Shown here: positions 14,050 through 21,086 of the stretch, piece by piece | How positions within the stretch are numbered: position 1 is the stretch's first letter | Layout: each line of letters begins with the position of its first letter | From: DAOUMF01 sp034411955 | GTDB lineage: Bacteria; Chloroflexota; Dehalococcoidia; SM23-28-2; RBG-16-64-32 | Direction: 5' to 3' | Assembly: GCA_034411955.1 (NCBI GenBank) | Contig: DAOUMF010000076.1 | Coordinates: 1-22,847 of the forward strand | Length of the DNA stretch: 22,847 nucleotides | Program-made: the position numbers and the translations under genes | The notes under the pieces: model-generated | What the model was told of the DNA's origin: nothing | Databases searched by the model: none | What the model saw: only the letters and a program-made list of their open reading frames with translations

Positions 14050-14113
14050 GTGGTGGCTCCTTTCCGCCGAGAGCGGATGCGTCTCTGGCGCACCGGTTCC
14101 TGAGTGGGGTACG

Positions 14114-14133
14114 CCTGCCTGCCGGTAGGCAGG
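14114..14133. repeat. 20-bp palindrome, copy 2
   Basis: CCTGCCTGCCGGTAGGCAGG, 19/20 identical to the copy at 11578-11597; the substitution makes a G-T mismatch in the stem. In the region upstream of qor it sits at the expected transcription start, so the mRNA would begin with this hairpin. Confidence 0.75.
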
Positions 14134-14137
14134 GCCC

Positions 14138-14166
14138 ATAATAGGGTGCGGTTCGGCAGCGGACAA
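14138..14166 (-). promoter_or_regulatory. Promoter of the quinone oxidoreductase gene
   Basis: On the minus strand, TTGTCC (14161-14166; 4/6), a 17-bp spacer and TATTAT (14138-14143; 5/6). Transcription should start near 14131, giving a leader of about 80 nt. Confidence 0.5.
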
Positions 14167-14182
14167 GGGCAGAGCCTCTTGT

Positions 14183-14210
14183 GGCGGGGCAGGCTTAAGC
14201 CTGACCCGCC
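14183..14210. repeat. 28-bp inverted repeat in the qor/amrS intergenic region
   Basis: GGCGGG (14183-14188) and CCCGCC (14205-14210) flank the perfect palindrome CAGGCTTAAGCCTG (14190-14203); the only unpaired positions are G14189 and A14204. It lies upstream of both divergent promoters. Confidence 0.65.
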
Positions 14211-14214
14211 ATGA

Positions 14215-14249
14215 AGTGGGACCCGCCGCCAGGCTCCTGGAGTGGGACC
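14215..14249 (+). repeat. Direct repeat AGTGGGACC flanking a small palindrome
   Basis: AGTGGGACC occurs at 14215-14223 and 14241-14249 (26-bp period), on either side of CCAGGCTCCTGG (14229-14240). It lies immediately upstream of the amrS -10 box. Confidence 0.5.
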
Positions 14250-14255
14250 TGCGCG

Positions 14256-14261
14256 TATAAT
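14256..14261 (+). promoter_or_regulatory. -10 box of amrS
   Basis: A perfect TATAAT, 13 nt before the ATG at 14275. A start of transcription near 14268 would leave a leader of only about 6 nt, too short for a standard ribosome site. No -35 match is visible at 16-18 bp, where the direct repeat and small palindrome lie instead. Confidence 0.42.
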
Positions 14262-14274
14262 GAGGTGTGGAGCC

Positions 14275-15357
14275 ATGCCGAAGCTAGCCGGCAAAGCGAT
14301 ACCCCTGGCGGAGCACATCGACAGCCTCACCAAGGAGGGTGAGCTGTACGAGCGGCTGGAGGGCGACAAGGTGCGCTGCTACGCCTGCGGTCACCGCTGC
14401 GTGATCCTGGCCAGCCAGCGGGGGATCTGTCAGGTGCGGTTCAACAGCGACGGCACTCTGATGGTGCCGCACAACTACGTGGTCGGCCTCCAGGGCGACC
14501 CCATCGAGAAGAAGCCCTTCTTCCACGTCCTGCCGGGCTCAATGGCCCTCACCTTCGGCATGCTTGGCTGCGACTTTCACTGCTCGTACTGCCAGAACTG
14601 GCTCACCTCACAGGCGCTGCGCGACCCGGTGGCCGGGGTAGGCCCGGAGGAAGTCACCGCCGAGGAGATGGTGACGATTGCCCGACGGGTCGACGCCAGA
14701 GTCGTCACCAGCTCCTATAACGAGCCGCTGATCACCAGCGAGTGGGCGGTGGACGTGTTCAAGCTGGCGAAGCCGCAGGGGTTCGTCACCGCCTATGTCT
14801 CTAACGGGAACGCCACCCAGGAAGTGCTGGAGTACCTGCGGCCGTGGCTGGACTGCTACAAGATCGACCTGAAGTCGATGTCGGCCAAGAATTACCGTGC
14901 TCTGGGCGGCGAGCTGGAGAACGTCCTGGAGACGGTGAGGATAGTGCGCCGGATGGGGTTCTGGATGGAGGTCGTGACCCTGCTGGTGCCCGGCTTCAAC
15001 GACTCTGAGGATGAGGTGCGAGAGACGGCGCGCTTCCTGGCGCTAGTATCGCCGGACATACCGTGGCACGTGACGGCGTTTCACAAGAACTACAAGATGA
15101 CGGACCCGGAGAACACCAGCGTGCGGTCGCTGCTGCGGGCGGCGGAGATCGGGCGGGAGGAAGGGCTGCGGTTCGTGTACTGCGGTAACCTGCCCGGCCA
15201 GGTAGGCGACAACGAGAACACGCTCTGCCCCGGTTGCTCGAAGCCGCTCGTCCGGCGCTACGGCTACAACATCCTGGAGTACGCGCTGACCGCCGAGGGG
15301 ACGTGCCCGGACTGCGGGACGGCGGTCCCCGGCGTCTGGTCCGTTCCCGGGGCCTGA
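14275..15357 (+). CDS. amrS: AmmeMemoRadiSam system radical SAM enzyme
   Basis: 360 aa. It is a radical SAM protein of the AmrS type, formerly annotated as a pyruvate formate-lyase activating-like enzyme. The 4Fe-4S/SAM motif CxxxCxxC is Cys99, Cys103 and Cys106 (GCDFHCSYCQNW). The N-terminal CYACGHRC (Cys35, 38, 42) and Cys52 probably bind a second metal site. The barrel carries SYNEPLITSEWAVDVFKLAK, YVSNGNATQEVLEYLRPWLDCYKIDLKS and the late FHKNYKM. A C-terminal CPGC...CPDCG looks like a zinc ribbon. In many genomes this gene stands with MEMO1- and AMMECR1-type genes, whose substrate is unsettled; neither is in the window. The start is the ATG at 14275; upstream in-frame starts precede or overlap the -10 box. 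Same strand as the kor operon but 135 bp away, with a separate promoter. Confidence 0.88.
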   Translation: MPKLAGKAIPLAEHIDSLTKEGELYERLEGDKVRCYACGHRCVILASQRGICQVRFNSDGTLMVPHNYVVGLQGDPIEKKPFFHVLPGSMALTFGMLGCDFHCSYCQNWLTSQALRDPVAGVGPEEVTAEEMVTIARRVDARVVTSSYNEPLITSEWAVDVFKLAKPQGFVTAYVSNGNATQEVLEYLRPWLDCYKIDLKSMSAKNYRALGGELENVLETVRIVRRMGFWMEVVTLLVPGFNDSEDEVRETARFLALVSPDIPWHVTAFHKNYKMTDPENTSVRSLLRAAEIGREEGLRFVYCGNLPGQVGDNENTLCPGCSKPLVRRYGYNILEYALTAEGTCPDCGTAVPGVWSVPGA

Positions 15358-15429
15358 GCGGGGCCGGACCCGAGCGGTATCCCTCGTCCGCCGAACGGTG
15401 AGCGGTGGTCTTCGCCAGGGGCCGGGTCT

Positions 15430-15435
15430 TATACT
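15430..15435 (+). promoter_or_regulatory. -10 box of the kor operon
   Basis: TATACT (15430-15435), with an alternative extended -10 TGGTAATAG just after it (15435-15443). No good -35 is seen. The leader would be about 50 nt. Confidence 0.38.
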
Positions 15436-15460
15436 GGTAATAGCGTTCCGGTCTGGCAGG

Positions 15461-15478
15461 CTCCTGTTCAGGTAGGAG
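15461..15478 (+). promoter_or_regulatory. Small hairpin beside the korA ribosome site
   Basis: CTCCT (15461-15465) pairs with AGGAG (15474-15478), and could instead pair with the true Shine-Dalgarno AGGAGG (15479-15484), which lies 8 nt before the ATG at 15493. A translational effect is possible but only inferred. Confidence 0.3.
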
Positions 15479-15492
15479 AGGAGGTACGAGCG

Positions 15493-17268
15493 ATGGCGAG
15501 TGTCGTGACTAACGACATGAGCATCGTGATAGGAGGGGACGCGGGACAGGGCGTGGAGTCCAGTGGCGCGGGCTTCGGGCTGGCGCTGGCGCGGGCAGGG
15601 CTTCACGTATTCGCGATGCAGGACTACCGCTCGCGCATCCGAGGCGGCCACAACTTCTACCAGATCCGTGTCTCGGAGGAACCGCGGTTATCCCACACCA
15701 CCCCGGTGCACCTGCTGCTTGCGCTCACGCCGGAGACGGCGGCGCTACACCTGGGCCGACTGGCTGAGGGGGCCGCGGTAGTCTTCCCGGAGAAGTTCGA
15801 CATCGACACGGAGCCCCTGAGGAGACGGGGCGCGCACGCGGAGGCCCTTCCCCTGATGCGCATCGCGGAGGAGCACGGCAGCCGGGTGATGACCAACACG
15901 GCCGCCCTGGGCGCCGCGGCGGGGATCACCGAGTTCCCGATTGAGTTCATGGAGAACGTCATCCGTGACAACTTCGCGGCGAAGGGTCAACAGGCGGTGG
16001 ACGCCAACCTGAAGGTGGCTGAGATCGCCTACAACCTGGGGAGGGAGCGCTACGCCGCCGATTTCCCGCACAAGCTTGCGCCCGTGAAAGGGGCGCCCCG
16101 CCGGATGCTGATGAACGGTAACCAGGCGCTGGCCATGGGTGCCCTCGTCGGGGGCTGCCGCTTCATGTCCGCCTATCCCATGACCCCGGCCACGACAATC
16201 TTTGAGTGGATGTCCGGACTTCCCCACGAGTACGGCGTCGTGACAAAGCACGCGGAGGATGAGATAGCCGCCGCCGCCATGGCCGTGGGCGCCTCCTTCG
16301 CGGGGGCGCGGGCGATGACCGGCACCTCGGGCGGCGGGTTCTGTCTCATGGTGGAGACGCTGGGCTTGGCGGGGATGACCGAGGTACCGATGGTGATCGC
16401 GTTGTCGCAGCGGGGGGGGCCGTCCAACGGGTTGCCCACGCGCACGGAGCAGGCCGACCTGCTGTTCGTCGTCCATGGCTCCCACGGGGAGTCGCCCCGC
16501 ATCGTCACGGCCCCGGGCACCGTGGAGGAGTGCTTCGAGGCGGGCTGGCGGGCGTTCAACCTGGCCGAGAAGTACCAGTGCGCGGTCATCATCATGACCG
16601 ACCAGTTTCTCGGATCGTCCTTGCGCACGCTGGACATGGACGCCGTTAACTTCTCCAGCGTGACGATCGACCGCGGCTCAACCATGACCCGCGACGACCT
16701 CGATCGGCTCACAGATGGTTACAAGCGGTACCAGTTGACAGAGACGGGGATCTCGCCTCGGGCGCTTCCCGGGCAGCATCCCGCTGCCACGTTTTCCGCC
16801 ACCAGCGACGAGCACGACGAGGAAGGCCACTTCGACGAGGGGATCGAGAACCGCCGCCGCATGATGCATAAGCGGATGCGCAAGCTGAGGGAGGCCGAGA
16901 AGGAGATGCGTGCGCCCAAGCGGTACGGCCCTGCGGAGGCGGAGACCACTCTCGTCTGCTGGGGCTCCACCTTCGGGCCGTGCAAGGAGGCCGCTGACCA
17001 GATCAACGCCGCCGGAGGCAGCGCCAACGTTCTCCAGTTCCTGGACCTGTGGCCGCTGCCTGAACAGTCGATCGCCGCGGCGATCGGCGCGTGCAAACGA
17101 ACGGTGGTCGTGGAGCAGAACTACACCTCGCAGTTAGCAACACTGTTGCGAATGGCGACGGGGATGGAGTTGGACGGGACGCTCAACAAGTACGACGGCC
17201 GGCCCTTCGCGCCGGAGGAGATCGCGGCCGGACTGGGCAAGGAGGTGACCGATGGTTACCCGGCTTGA
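15493..17268 (+). CDS. korA: 2-oxoacid:ferredoxin oxidoreductase, fused gamma-alpha subunit (KorA type)
   Basis: 591 aa, the usual size of the gamma-alpha fusion. With KorB it decarboxylates a 2-oxoacid (2-oxoglutarate is most likely) to an acyl-CoA and reduces ferredoxin; the reverse reaction fixes CO2. The gamma domain is at about 9-190 (IGGDAGQGVESSG, RSRIRGGHNFYQIRVSEEP). The alpha domain begins near 207 (MNGNQALAMGALVGGCRFMSAYPMTPATTIFEWM), with the catalytic-region TKHAEDEIAAAAMAVGASFAGARAMTGTSGGGF and RGGPSNGLPTRTEQ (307-320), where Asn stands in the usual PSTGLPT. The C-terminal domain (about 465-591) includes TLVCWGSTFGP and VVVEQNYTSQL. The ATG at 15493 has AGGAGG at 8-nt spacing. 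It overlaps korB by 17 nt. No ferredoxin (KorD) gene lies beside it. Pyruvate as substrate cannot be excluded. Confidence 0.9.
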   Translation: MASVVTNDMSIVIGGDAGQGVESSGAGFGLALARAGLHVFAMQDYRSRIRGGHNFYQIRVSEEPRLSHTTPVHLLLALTPETAALHLGRLAEGAAVVFPEKFDIDTEPLRRRGAHAEALPLMRIAEEHGSRVMTNTAALGAAAGITEFPIEFMENVIRDNFAAKGQQAVDANLKVAEIAYNLGRERYAADFPHKLAPVKGAPRRMLMNGNQALAMGALVGGCRFMSAYPMTPATTIFEWMSGLPHEYGVVTKHAEDEIAAAAMAVGASFAGARAMTGTSGGGFCLMVETLGLAGMTEVPMVIALSQRGGPSNGLPTRTEQADLLFVVHGSHGESPRIVTAPGTVEECFEAGWRAFNLAEKYQCAVIIMTDQFLGSSLRTLDMDAVNFSSVTIDRGSTMTRDDLDRLTDGYKRYQLTETGISPRALPGQHPAATFSATSDEHDEEGHFDEGIENRRRMMHKRMRKLREAEKEMRAPKRYGPAEAETTLVCWGSTFGPCKEAADQINAAGGSANVLQFLDLWPLPEQSIAAAIGACKRTVVVEQNYTSQLATLLRMATGMELDGTLNKYDGRPFAPEEIAAGLGKEVTDGYPA

Positions 17269-18139
17269 CGCGAAGATGTTCGACGCGACAACGGAGATCA
17301 CTTGGTGCGCTGGCTGCGGCGATTTCGCCATTCTGAGGGCGCTGAAGCTGGCCCTGGCCGATCTGGGCATCGAGCCCTACCAGGCGCTCGTCGTGTCCGG
17401 CATCGGCTGCGGCAGCAAGCTGCCGGACTACATGAACGCTAACGCCTATCTGACCAACCACGGCCGGCCGGTGCCCGTCGCCACTGCAGCGAAGCTCGCC
17501 AACCCGGACCTTCACGTCATCGTGACAAGTGGGGACGGCGACTCCTACGGAATCGGCGGCAATCACTTCGTCCAGTCCTGCCGGCGAAACCCCAACATCA
17601 CGCAGATCGTGGAGAACAACCAGATATACGGGCTGACCAAGGGCCAGTACTCGCCCACCAGCGATAAGGGGTTCATCACCACCACCTCGCCGGACGGATC
17701 CATCGAGCGTGCCTTCAATCCGATGGCCGTGGCGATAGCCGCCGGCGCCACCTTCGTGTCCCGCGCCTTCGCCGGCGAGCCGAAGCACCTGGCCGGGGTG
17801 ATCGCCAAGGGGATTCAGCACCGAGGCTACGCCCTCATCGATGTCCTCCAGCCGTGCGTCACCTTCAACCGCGTCAACACGTACGACTGGTACCGCCAGC
17901 GGGTGTATCATCTGGAGGACGAGGACTACGACCCGTCCGACCGGGAGGCGGCCTGGAAGAAGGCGCACGAATGGGAGGAGCGCATACCCCTGGGTGTCCT
18001 GTACCGAGCGGAGGGCCTGCCCACGTACGAGGACCAGGTGAAAGCGCTGGCGGAGGGCTCGCCGGTGAGCCGTCTCGACGATCTGGCGAAGGACCCGCGC
18101 CCCGAACAGTACGAGCCCCTCAAGGAGCGGTTCGTCTAG
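17252..18139 (+). CDS. korB: 2-oxoacid:ferredoxin oxidoreductase beta subunit (KorB type)
   Basis: 295 aa. It binds thiamine diphosphate and one 4Fe-4S cluster for the KorAB complex. Cluster cysteines are Cys19, Cys22, Cys53 and Cys202 (WCAGCGDF, GIGCGS, LQPCVTFN). The TPP/Mg site is GDGDSYGIGGNHF (94-106) and ENNQIYGLTKGQYSPTS (121-137). The C-terminal tail with YHLEDEDYDPSDREAAWKKA is typical of two-subunit enzymes. The ATG is inside the end of korA (17-nt overlap), with GGAGGTG directly before it, so the subunits are co-translated. A DUF2267 gene follows after 30 bp. Confidence 0.92.
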   Translation: MVTRLDAKMFDATTEITWCAGCGDFAILRALKLALADLGIEPYQALVVSGIGCGSKLPDYMNANAYLTNHGRPVPVATAAKLANPDLHVIVTSGDGDSYGIGGNHFVQSCRRNPNITQIVENNQIYGLTKGQYSPTSDKGFITTTSPDGSIERAFNPMAVAIAAGATFVSRAFAGEPKHLAGVIAKGIQHRGYALIDVLQPCVTFNRVNTYDWYRQRVYHLEDEDYDPSDREAAWKKAHEWEERIPLGVLYRAEGLPTYEDQVKALAEGSPVSRLDDLAKDPRPEQYEPLKERFV

Positions 18140-18169
18140 CAGCCCCGGCGGGGCCAGGAGGAGACCGGG

Positions 18170-18601
18170 ATGAATTACAGCCAGTTTCTGAGGGATGTGC
18201 AGAAGAGCGGCTCGCTGACTAGCGAGGAGGAGACGGAGGGCGCTGTGGCCAGCGTCCTCATGGCGATGGCGCAGATCCTTCCCGGAGAGCAACTGGACGG
18301 GCTATCGGCGCTGCTGCCGCCGGAGGCTATGGTCTACCTTCGCCGCACCGGCTCCGAGCCCGATCCCTTCTTCGATAGCCACCTTTTCTTAGGCTGGGTG
18401 GTGTCCACTCTGGACGCCACCGCCGACCCTGACAAGACGGTCGGCGGGCTGGATCTGACTGCTGCCTACAGCGGCGAGGAGGCGGTCCGCCGCGCCCAGT
18501 GTGTCTTCTCCGTCATGAAGCGGCAGATGGAATCCGACGAGCAGCAGGAACTGGCCACTTTCCTGCCGGACGAAGTGAGCACCTGGTTCTTGAGCGCCTA
18601 G
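18170..18601 (+). CDS. DUF2267-like small protein in the kor operon
   Basis: 143 aa, soluble. It resembles DUF2267 proteins, which have no assigned reaction: a start of MNYSQFLRDVQKSG, then EEETEGAVASVLMAMAQILPGEQLDGLSALLPPEAMVYL. A second helical part, SGEEAVRRAQCVFSVMKRQM, and a late LATFLPDEVSTWF echo the first half (both end in a LLP/FLP-containing motif), so the protein looks like an internal duplication. AGGAGG lies at a normal distance before the ATG, and the gene follows korB by 30 bp, so it is probably in the same operon. Its stop codon shares bases with the stop of the opposite gene (CTAG at 18598-18601). A role with KorAB is inference from position. Confidence 0.68.
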   Translation: MNYSQFLRDVQKSGSLTSEEETEGAVASVLMAMAQILPGEQLDGLSALLPPEAMVYLRRTGSEPDPFFDSHLFLGWVVSTLDATADPDKTVGGLDLTAAYSGEEAVRRAQCVFSVMKRQMESDEQQELATFLPDEVSTWFLSA

Positions 18602-18996
18602 TCTACCTCGCCCAGGTGCTCCGGCTCGTACTCCTTGAGGATGACGGCCTGGGCGGGCTCGAAGAACAGGTCGTCGCAGAGGTCGCAAGAGGTGATGTGG
18701 GCTAGGGTGGCTTCACCCGGTAGGGGGCCGCCTTCGAGATAGCGGAACATCACGTCGCGGGCTTTGGCGCAGGACATCTCCGGTGGTCGCTGCACGGCGA
18801 CAGCCGTGCGCCGCAGCATCAGGGCGACGAGGGGAGCGCGGCAGCCCTCGCAGGACATCAGGTGGGCCTGAAGCCACAGCTCGTGCTCTTCCATGCAGGC
18901 GATGACGCCCACTCGGACCGTATCGGGGATGTGCAAGGCGGGAGCGACCTGCTGGCCCAGCGCTGCGGCGATCTGAAGCTCTCGTTCGCTGCCCAT
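18598..18996 (-). CDS. Soluble protein with two zf-HC2 (anti-sigma-type) zinc fingers
   Basis: 132 aa. It contains two copies of the C...HxxxCxxC pattern found in zinc-binding anti-sigma factors. Finger 1 is Cys34, His45, Cys49, Cys52 (AHLMSCEGC), and finger 2 is Cys76, His100, Cys104, Cys107 (AHITSCDLC). There is no transmembrane segment and no outer sensor domain, and no sigma factor gene lies beside it, so it may bind a sigma factor encoded elsewhere or act as a redox/zinc regulator. The ATG at 18996 is chosen, with GGCGGGAA upstream; a GTG at 19002 is a close alternative. A TATAAT lies 19 nt upstream. Its end overlaps the DUF2267 gene by 4 bp on the opposite strand. The target is unknown. 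Confidence 0.72.
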   Translation of the reverse strand: MGSERELQIAAALGQQVAPALHIPDTVRVGVIACMEEHELWLQAHLMSCEGCRAPLVALMLRRTAVAVQRPPEMSCAKARDVMFRYLEGGPLPGEATLAHITSCDLCDDLFFEPAQAVILKEYEPEHLGEVD

Positions 18997-19015
18997 AGAC
19001 ACGTTCCCGCCAGAT

Positions 19016-19021
19016 ATTATA
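19016..19021 (-). promoter_or_regulatory. -10 box of the zinc-finger gene
   Basis: A perfect TATAAT on the minus strand, 19 nt upstream of the ATG at 18996. No convincing -35 is seen at 16-18 bp. Confidence 0.42.
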
Positions 19022-19066
19022 CAACGCTGGCAGGGATTACCATATTGTTCTAGCAATGCGATTCTA

Positions 19067-19094
19067 TTGACCTATTGCTACCAGCGTCTAGAAT
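19067..19094 (+). promoter_or_regulatory. Promoter upstream of the hpn operon
   Basis: TTGACC (19067-19072; 5/6), a 16-bp spacer, then TAGAAT (19089-19094; 5/6). Transcription should start near 19101. It is one of the best sigma-70-like matches in the window. Confidence 0.55.
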
Positions 19095-19341
19095 TTGTGC
19101 CAGTAGGTCACGGGAGGTGTTGCGTATAGGTTGAGCGTCATGTAGGTGACTGGGCCGCGTGTGCCGGCGAGGTCGGCGGATCACGGCTTGCATCTGGCTA
19201 TTATCCATTTCCCTAATCTTTCTCGCCTAGCCCCGATCAGCTTCCTCGCACGGCCAGACTGGCGGCTCACAACAAAGCCACCCAGAGCTGAGCCACGGGG
19301 GAAACACTCGCAGCCCATATCCCCCTGAGCGAGGGAGGCCT

Positions 19342-20229
19342 GTGATAGCTGAGGGGCCGGCAAGGCCGTATTCGTTGGCAGAGGCGTTCGTCCACTGCCG
19401 GCGGCTGGCGAGGAACCACTATGAGAACTTCACGGTGGTCTCGTGGCTGCTGCCGCGTGATCTCCGGCCGCACATGTACGCCGTCTACGCGTACTGCCGC
19501 GGTGTGGATGATCTTGGCGACGAGGCGGAGGGCGACCGCCTGGCCCTGCTGGAGGACTGGGAGGGGGAGCTGCGGCGGTGCTACGACGGCAGCCCACGGC
19601 ATGCTGCCTTCGTCGCCCTCCGGGAGACGGTGCGCCGCTTCGATATACCCCAGGAGCCGTTCCTGCGGCTCATCGAGGCGAACCGCATGGACCAGCGGGT
19701 CAGCCGCTACCGCACCTACGACGAGCTTCTGGGCTACTGCGAGAACTCCGCCAACCCGGTGGGCCGCCTGGTGCTGTACCTCTTCGGGTACCGCGACGAG
19801 GAGCGGCAGAGGCTTTCCGACGCCACCTGCACCGCCCTCCAGCTGACCAACTTCTGGCAGGACGTGCGGCGCGATCTGGACAAGGGCCGCATCTACATCC
19901 CCCTGGAAGATATGGAGCGCTTCGGCTACAGCGAAGGCGATCTGATGGAGACCCGCTACGACGGGCGGTTCCGGGACCTGATGGCGGTTCTGGTCGACAG
20001 AACGCGAGAGTTGTTCCGGGAGGGCCTGAGGCTCGTCCCGGCGGTGCGCGGCCGCCTCCGACTGGACCTGCGGCTGTTCAGCCTGGGAGGGCTGGCCGTG
20101 CTCGACGCTATCGAGGCCATCGGCTACGACGTGCTGCACGAGCGGCCGAAGCTGTCCAGGATACGCAAGGCGTGGCTGGCCGTGAGGGGGCTGCTGCCGC
20201 TGCCGGTGCGGGTGAAGGGGGCGTCGTGA
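19342..20229 (+). CDS. hpnC: Hydroxysqualene synthase HpnC
   Basis: 295 aa. It belongs to the trans-isoprenyl diphosphate synthase head-to-head family. In the three-enzyme bacterial squalene route it converts presqualene diphosphate (from HpnD) to hydroxysqualene. The first Asp-rich motif is CRGVDDLGDEAEGD (52-65), and the second is NFWQDVRRDLDKGRIYIP (170-187). HYENFTVVSWLLP (26-38) near the N-terminus is HpnC-like. The start is GTG at 19342, with GAGGGAGG just upstream. The stop overlaps the hpnD start by 4 nt (GTGA). The split between HpnC and HpnD is by order and motif resemblance; each family member is clear. Confidence 0.88.
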   Translation: MIAEGPARPYSLAEAFVHCRRLARNHYENFTVVSWLLPRDLRPHMYAVYAYCRGVDDLGDEAEGDRLALLEDWEGELRRCYDGSPRHAAFVALRETVRRFDIPQEPFLRLIEANRMDQRVSRYRTYDELLGYCENSANPVGRLVLYLFGYRDEERQRLSDATCTALQLTNFWQDVRRDLDKGRIYIPLEDMERFGYSEGDLMETRYDGRFRDLMAVLVDRTRELFREGLRLVPAVRGRLRLDLRLFSLGGLAVLDAIEAIGYDVLHERPKLSRIRKAWLAVRGLLPLPVRVKGAS

Positions 20230-21086
20230 GGGACGAACTGACGGCCGCGTACGACTACTGCCAGAGCCTCACCAAGCGGGAGGCCAAGAACTTCTACTAC
20301 GGGTTCATGCTGCTGCCAGCCCGACAGCGGCGCGGAATATATGCCGCCTACGCCTTCGCCCGCGAGTGCGACGACATCGTGGACGCTGGCCTACCGACTG
20401 AGGAGGCGTCGCTGCGGCTAGCGGCCTATCGCGAGTCGCTGGATCGCTGCCTGGAGGGGCATCCGCAGGGTCCGGTGTTGGTGGCCCTCGGGGACGCCAT
20501 CGATAGGCACCGTATCCCTCACGAGTACTTCTACCGGCTGATCGAAGGGGTGGAGACGGATCTGACCGTCCGGCGTTACGCCGACTTCGAGGAGTTGAAG
20601 CGCTACTGCTACCTGGTGGCGTCGGTGGTGGGGCTCATCTCCATCTCGATCTTCGGCTACCGTGGGGGAGAGCAGGCACGGCGACATGCGGCGGACCTGG
20701 GCATCGCCCTCCAGCTCACGAATATCCTGAGGGACATCCAGGAGGACCTCCAGCGGGATCGCATCTACCTGCCTCTTGACGAGCTTGCCCGCTTCGGCTA
20801 CGGGGAGGACGATCTGCGGCAGGGCGTGGCCAACGACGCCTTCCGGCGGGTGATGGCGTTCCAGACTGAGAGGGCGCGCCGGTACTTTGAGAGCGGAAGG
20901 CGGCTGTTCCCCTACGTGTCGCGGCGGGCGCGGGCGTGCGTAGGGGTGATGGCAGGCATATACAGCACCATCCTGGACGACATCCAGCGTGAGCCGGAGA
21001 CGGTTCTGGAGCGACGGGTGAGCCTTAGCGCGGGCCAGAAGCTGGCGCTGGCCGGTCGCGAGCTGGTAAGGAGCCTTGTGCTGTGA
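20226..21086 (+). CDS. hpnD: Presqualene diphosphate synthase HpnD
   Basis: 286 aa. It condenses two farnesyl diphosphate molecules head-to-head to presqualene diphosphate. The Asp motifs are AFARECDDIVDAG (43-55) and NILRDIQEDLQRDRIYLP (166-183), with KNFYYGFMLLP (21-31) at the N-terminus, typical of HpnD. The GTG at 20226 is chosen; the reading frame runs open far upstream only as an antiphase shadow of hpnC. It overlaps hpnC and hpnE by GTGA on both sides, so the three are translationally coupled. Confidence 0.9.
   Translation: MRDELTAAYDYCQSLTKREAKNFYYGFMLLPARQRRGIYAAYAFARECDDIVDAGLPTEEASLRLAAYRESLDRCLEGHPQGPVLVALGDAIDRHRIPHEYFYRLIEGVETDLTVRRYADFEELKRYCYLVASVVGLISISIFGYRGGEQARRHAADLGIALQLTNILRDIQEDLQRDRIYLPLDELARFGYGEDDLRQGVANDAFRRVMAFQTERARRYFESGRRLFPYVSRRARACVGVMAGIYSTILDDIQREPETVLERRVSLSAGQKLALAGRELVRSLVL

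Larger units (their letters stand above)
18997..19341. other. Regulatory region and long hpn leader
   Basis: 345 bp between the divergent zinc-finger gene and hpnC. It holds the -10 of the zinc-finger gene (19016-19021) and a strong plus-strand promoter (19067-19094). That promoter implies a leader of about 240 nt before hpnC. Within the leader TAGGT occurs at 19104, 19127 and 19143, and CTCGC/GCGAG could pair across the hpnC ribosome site. I do not recognise a known riboswitch. A 60-codon frame at 19146 is not convincing. Confidence 0.5.

Noticed and set aside
16412..16419. A run of eight G in korA, a possible slippage or phase-variation tract
   Set aside because: The frame is intact across it, and it encodes the conserved RGGP motif; nothing indicates phase variation.
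17183..18292. A 369-codon open frame opposite korB
   Set aside because: It is antisense to korB, which has all expected cluster cysteines and TPP motifs; the frame is a composition artefact.
19104..19147. Three TAGGT repeats in the hpn leader
   Set aside because: Too short and unevenly spaced (23 and 16 nt) to be a convincing operator array.
19146..19328. A 60-codon plus-strand frame in the hpn leader
   Set aside because: No ribosome site and no family-like sequence; it ends before hpnC and looks random.
19232..19341. Possible cobalamin-type riboswitch in the hpn leader
   Set aside because: Some loose GCCAC and GGGGGAAAC strings occur, but no complete B12 box or paired core could be found by eye.
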